A stretch of DNA of 8,175 nt. Origin: an uncultured Enterococcus sp. Its GTDB lineage: Bacteria > Bacillota > Bacilli > Lactobacillales > Enterococcaceae. How positions within the stretch are numbered: the stretch's first letter is position 1; each line of letters begins with the position of its first letter. Positions 6,384 to 8,175 of this stretch are shown here, in pieces. The translations under genes were made by a program, and so were the position numbers. The notes beneath the pieces are model-generated. The model had not been told where the DNA came from and searched no databases. It saw only the letters and a list, made by a program, of their open reading frames with translations. The DNA is taken from the NCBI GenBank assembly GCA_946409145.1, contig CAMJVA010000065.1:1-8175 (forward strand). The letters are read 5' to 3'.

Positions 6384-7424
6384 TCATTTTTTTATCTCCT
6401 TTGTGGAATGCCGTTTAATATAGCGTACTTCTACTTTTTGATCAGAAGAAATAATTCCTTTTTCAATCCATTTTAGTAATAAGGTACCAGCAATTTCTCC
6501 TAATTTTTTAAAATCTTGAGCAATTGTTGTTAAAGGAGGATCTACTAAAGAAGCTGCTTGAATATTATCAAAGCCAATGACAGAAATGTCTGTTGGCACT
6601 TCTTTTTTTCCTTTCCGTAAAGCTCTCATAGCGTCAATAGCCACAAGATCATTTTCACAAATTAAACCGGTGATTTGCTCTTTTTCTAAATATTCTCCTA
6701 ACTGTAAATCGAGGGGGATTTTTTCATTAAGAGACGTATGATAAGGCAAATGAGCTTGAGATAAGGCATGAATATACCCTAAATAACGTTGGCGCACGGA
6801 TTGGGGATGATCAGAACTTCCAAATAAATAAGCAATTTTTTCGTGTCCTTCCTTAATAAGCTGTTCAGTGGCGATTTTTCCTCCGTGAAAGTTATTCGAA
6901 TAAACAGTAGGAAACGGAAGATCATAAAGTTTTTTATCTAAGACCACCACTGGAAAATTAAGTAAAGAAAGTTCAAATAAAATATCTAAGTAGTCCGTAG
7001 TATTTAAAGCATAATAAATTAAACCATCAAATTCTTCGAGAATTTCTTTTGGTTTTTTTCCTGTTAAAAAGGCAGGGTTAGACATCATGACTTCACAGTT
7101 ATTGTTTTCAAAAAGGGGATTTAATCCTTCTGTAAAATTTCCCAAAGATAAATCGTTCATAAAGGGGAGTAAAAATAAAATACGTGAATTTTTTTTAGTA
7201 GAAAAAATTCCTTGTTCTTTCACAAAACTTCCGCGACCTTGAATCCGATAGATGAGTCCTGCTTGTTCTAATTCAGTCAACGCTCGTTTTGAGGTAATGC
7301 GACTCACTTTATAAGTTTCAGAAATTTCTTTTTCTGTGGGGAGTTGACTGTTAGGCGCTAATTGTCCACTTGCCATTTGATTTTTTAAATCTGTCATAAT
7401 TTTTTTATATAAATGTTGTTTCAC
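6384..7424 (-). CDS. GntR-type DNA-binding / LacI-type sugar-binding chimeric transcriptional regulator
   Basis: This is probably a repressor of the divergent mannosidase gene and of itself. Of 346 residues, about 1-70 form a GntR-family winged helix-turn-helix with the classic run LPTEKEISETYKVSRITSKR (28-47) and the wing IQGRGSFV (61-68). Residues of about 80-340 form a LacI/GalR-type periplasmic-binding-protein-like effector domain, recognisable by RYLGYIHAL (213-221), ENDLVAIDAMRAL (257-269), DISVIGFDN (279-287) and DPPLTTIAQDFKKLGEIA (295-312). This architecture is that of Bacillus subtilis AraR. The start is GTG at 7424-7422 with AAGAGG (7438-7433) 8 nt upstream; the next in-frame ATG (codon 10) would remove the first helix of the DNA-binding domain. 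The effector cannot be read from sequence; the neighbouring gene suggests mannose or a mannoside from N-glycan breakdown. The gene appears intact and has its own promoter with an operator. Confidence 0.92.
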   Translation of the reverse strand: MKQHLYKKIMTDLKNQMASGQLAPNSQLPTEKEISETYKVSRITSKRALTELEQAGLIYRIQGRGSFVKEQGIFSTKKNSRILFLLPFMNDLSLGNFTEGLNPLFENNNCEVMMSNPAFLTGKKPKEILEEFDGLIYYALNTTDYLDILFELSLLNFPVVVLDKKLYDLPFPTVYSNNFHGGKIATEQLIKEGHEKIAYLFGSSDHPQSVRQRYLGYIHALSQAHLPYHTSLNEKIPLDLQLGEYLEKEQITGLICENDLVAIDAMRALRKGKKEVPTDISVIGFDNIQAASLVDPPLTTIAQDFKKLGEIAGTLLLKWIEKGIISSDQKVEVRYIKRHSTKEIKK

Positions 7425-7442
7425 CTAGGTCACCTCTTTAAT

Positions 7443-7452
7443 TGATATATCA
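7443..7452. promoter_or_regulatory. Operator 1, perfect palindrome at the regulator transcription start
   Basis: TGATATATCA is a perfect 10-bp palindrome, identical to the copy at 7550-7559. It lies between the predicted regulator promoter and its ribosome binding site, at about +1 to +10, which fits autorepression. A related half-site (TGATATTA, 7458-7465) overlaps the regulator's -10 box. Confidence 0.68.
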
Positions 7453-7459
7453 TATTTTG

Positions 7460-7487
7460 ATATTAGCATAAAAAAATAAAAAGTAAA
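7460..7487 (-). promoter_or_regulatory. Promoter of the regulator gene
   Basis: Read on the minus strand, TAATAT (7465-7460) is preceded by TG and one base, an extended -10 element. TTTACT (7487-7482, 4 of 6 matches to -35) stands 16 bp upstream. The expected start near 7453 directly abuts operator 1. The A-rich surroundings make the -35 less certain than the -10. Confidence 0.5.
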
Positions 7488-7506
7488 TAAAAAAATAAAA
7501 AGAAAG
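7469..7506. repeat. Two 19-bp A-tract tandem repeats between the divergent promoters
   Basis: The unit T-A7-T-A5-G plus four bases occurs twice in direct tandem, at 7469-7487 and 7488-7506, with 17 of 19 positions identical. It fills the space between the two -35 regions and ends inside the cre-like site. A-tracts here could act as UP elements for RNA polymerase on both sides or bend the DNA between the two operators. Confidence 0.6.
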
Positions 7507-7514
7507 CGTGGACA
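7501..7514 (+). promoter_or_regulatory. CcpA cre-like site overlapping the mannosidase -35
   Basis: AGAAAGCGTGGACA matches 12 of 14 positions of the cre consensus TGWAANCGNTNWCA; the first T and the T after CGN differ. The central CG and the flanking GAAA and ACA are kept. It covers the whole -35 hexamer (7509-7514), where bound CcpA would block RNA polymerase when preferred sugars are present. Confidence 0.5.
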
Positions 7515-7537
7515 ATGTTGAAATGTTAATCTATACT
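7509..7537 (+). promoter_or_regulatory. Promoter of the GH125 gene
   Basis: TGGACA (7509-7514, 5 of 6 matches to -35) and TATACT (7532-7537, 5 of 6 to -10) are separated by exactly 17 bp. The predicted start is near 7544, six or so bases before operator 2, leaving a leader of about 35 nt. Confidence 0.75.
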
Positions 7538-7549
7538 ATGACCTGTAAA

Positions 7550-7559
7550 TGATATATCA
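7550..7559. promoter_or_regulatory. Operator 2, perfect palindrome just downstream of the mannosidase start site
   Basis: TGATATATCA here is identical to operator 1, with centres 107 bp apart, about ten helical turns. At roughly +6 to +15 of the mannosidase transcript it would block early elongation or promoter clearance. The same sequence in both divergent promoters points to the GntR/LacI-type regulator encoded next door. Confidence 0.7.
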
Positions 7560-7578
7560 AATAAAGAGAGGGAAGTTT

Positions 7579-8175
7579 ATGGCTTATAAAGAAATACCAA
7601 CATCTGTTGGTAATTTTATGGAAAAAATCACGGAAAAATGTGGAGAAGAACATAAAAATTGGGCGGAAAATTTTAACGCAGCCTTTGCCAATACATTGTT
7701 AACCACTGTTAAACGTCATGAAGACGGAACCACTTTTTTACTTACAGGAGATATTCCTGCCATGTGGTTGAGAGATTCTACTGCTCAAGTTCGCCCTTAT
7801 TTAGTTGTGGCTAAAGAAGATGATCAGCTGCAAGAGATGATCAGTGGTCTAGTAAAAAAACAATTTTTTTATATTAATCTTGATCCTTACGCTAATGCTT
7901 TTAATGAAACAGCAAATGGTGCAGGACATCAAAGTGATAAAACGACCATGGGACCTTTTATTTGGGAAAGAAAATATGAAATTGATTCTTTATGCTATCC
8001 CATTCAATTAGCTTATCTTTTGTACAAAAATACCGGACGCAAAGATCAATTTAATGAAGACTTTGTGACTGGAGTTAAAAAAATTCTCCATGTTTTTAAA
8101 ACAGAACAAGATCATCGTCATTCTCCTTATATTTTTGAAAGAGAAACTTGGCGAACAGAAGATACTTTAAGCAAT
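7579..8175 (+). CDS. GH125 family alpha-mannosidase, 5' part (runs off the window)
   Basis: The first 199 codons are open to the window edge with no stop. GH125 enzymes are metal-independent exo-alpha-1,6-mannosidases that trim mannose from N-glycans; the characterised streptococcal member is SpGH125. Recognisable family motifs are GDIPAMWLRDSTAQVRPY (57-74), LDPYANAFNE (101-110), WERKYEIDSLCYPIQL (129-144) and SPYIFERETWRTEDTL (182-197). The catalytic acid and base lie further on in the family, so activity cannot be judged here. No signal peptide is visible: the N-terminus MAYKEIPTSVGNFMEK is polar, so the enzyme is probably cytoplasmic and acts on imported oligosaccharide. The ATG at 7579 has AGAGAGGG (about 7565-7572) some 6 nt upstream. 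Other mannosidases or a sugar transporter may follow outside the window. Confidence 0.9.
   Translation, partial: MAYKEIPTSVGNFMEKITEKCGEEHKNWAENFNAAFANTLLTTVKRHEDGTTFLLTGDIPAMWLRDSTAQVRPYLVVAKEDDQLQEMISGLVKKQFFYINLDPYANAFNETANGAGHQSDKTTMGPFIWERKYEIDSLCYPIQLAYLLYKNTGRKDQFNEDFVTGVKKILHVFKTEQDHRHSPYIFERETWRTEDTLSN

Noticed and set aside
1..8175. Mobile element, CRISPR array, phage genes, toxin-antitoxin or defence system
   Set aside because: No transposase or integrase motif, regularly spaced repeat, terminal inverted repeat or target duplication was seen, and base composition looks even across the window.

Overview
The window is AT-rich DNA (by eye, GC in the mid-30s percent) with strong AGGAGG-type ribosome binding sites and sigma-A-like promoters. 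The proteins are typical of Lactobacillales: an arginyl-tRNA synthetase with the Gram-positive SMGH signature, an ArgR/AhrC regulator, a class A PBP resembling streptococcal PBP2a, a UPF0342/YlbF-like protein and a GH125 alpha-mannosidase. An enterococcus-like bacterium (Enterococcus, Vagococcus or a relative) fits best. This is inference; no rRNA or species marker is present.

Layout. Positions 1-40 hold a strong hairpin terminator. Positions 44-322 (minus) encode a small three-helix membrane protein of unknown function, downstream of argS (458-2143, minus). The argR gene (2327-2779, plus) diverges from argS across a 183-bp region with one extended -10 promoter for each. argR converges on an RluA/RluD-family pseudouridine synthase gene (2808-3671, minus), and the two share a terminator. 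That gene diverges from pbp2A (3810-5915, plus), which is followed 59 bp later by a UPF0342/YlbF-family gene (5975-6316, plus). A 20-bp-stem terminator separates this pair from a GntR/LacI-type chimeric regulator gene (6384-7424, minus). The regulator is divergent from a GH125 alpha-mannosidase gene (7579 onward), which runs off the window at codon 199.

How the parts work together. The left part is housekeeping: charging of tRNA-Arg, arginine-responsive control, RNA pseudouridylation and cell-wall polymerisation. The right end is the start of a carbohydrate locus, probably for host or yeast N-glycan mannose. Its 154-bp divergent control region is the best-structured regulatory DNA in the window. 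It holds two identical perfect 10-bp palindromes 107 bp apart, each just downstream of a predicted transcription start, a good sigma-A promoter for the mannosidase gene, and a CcpA cre-like site overlapping its -35. A second notable element is a 23-bp imperfect palindrome (9 of 11 arm positions) in the pbp2A promoter region. It contains ACT-N7-AGT and suggests control by a VraR/LiaR-type envelope-stress regulator.

I see no mobile element, CRISPR array, tRNA or rRNA gene, phage gene or defence cassette. The unusual content is regulatory, together with a non-canonical arginine-binding site in ArgR; no new multi-gene system is evident.
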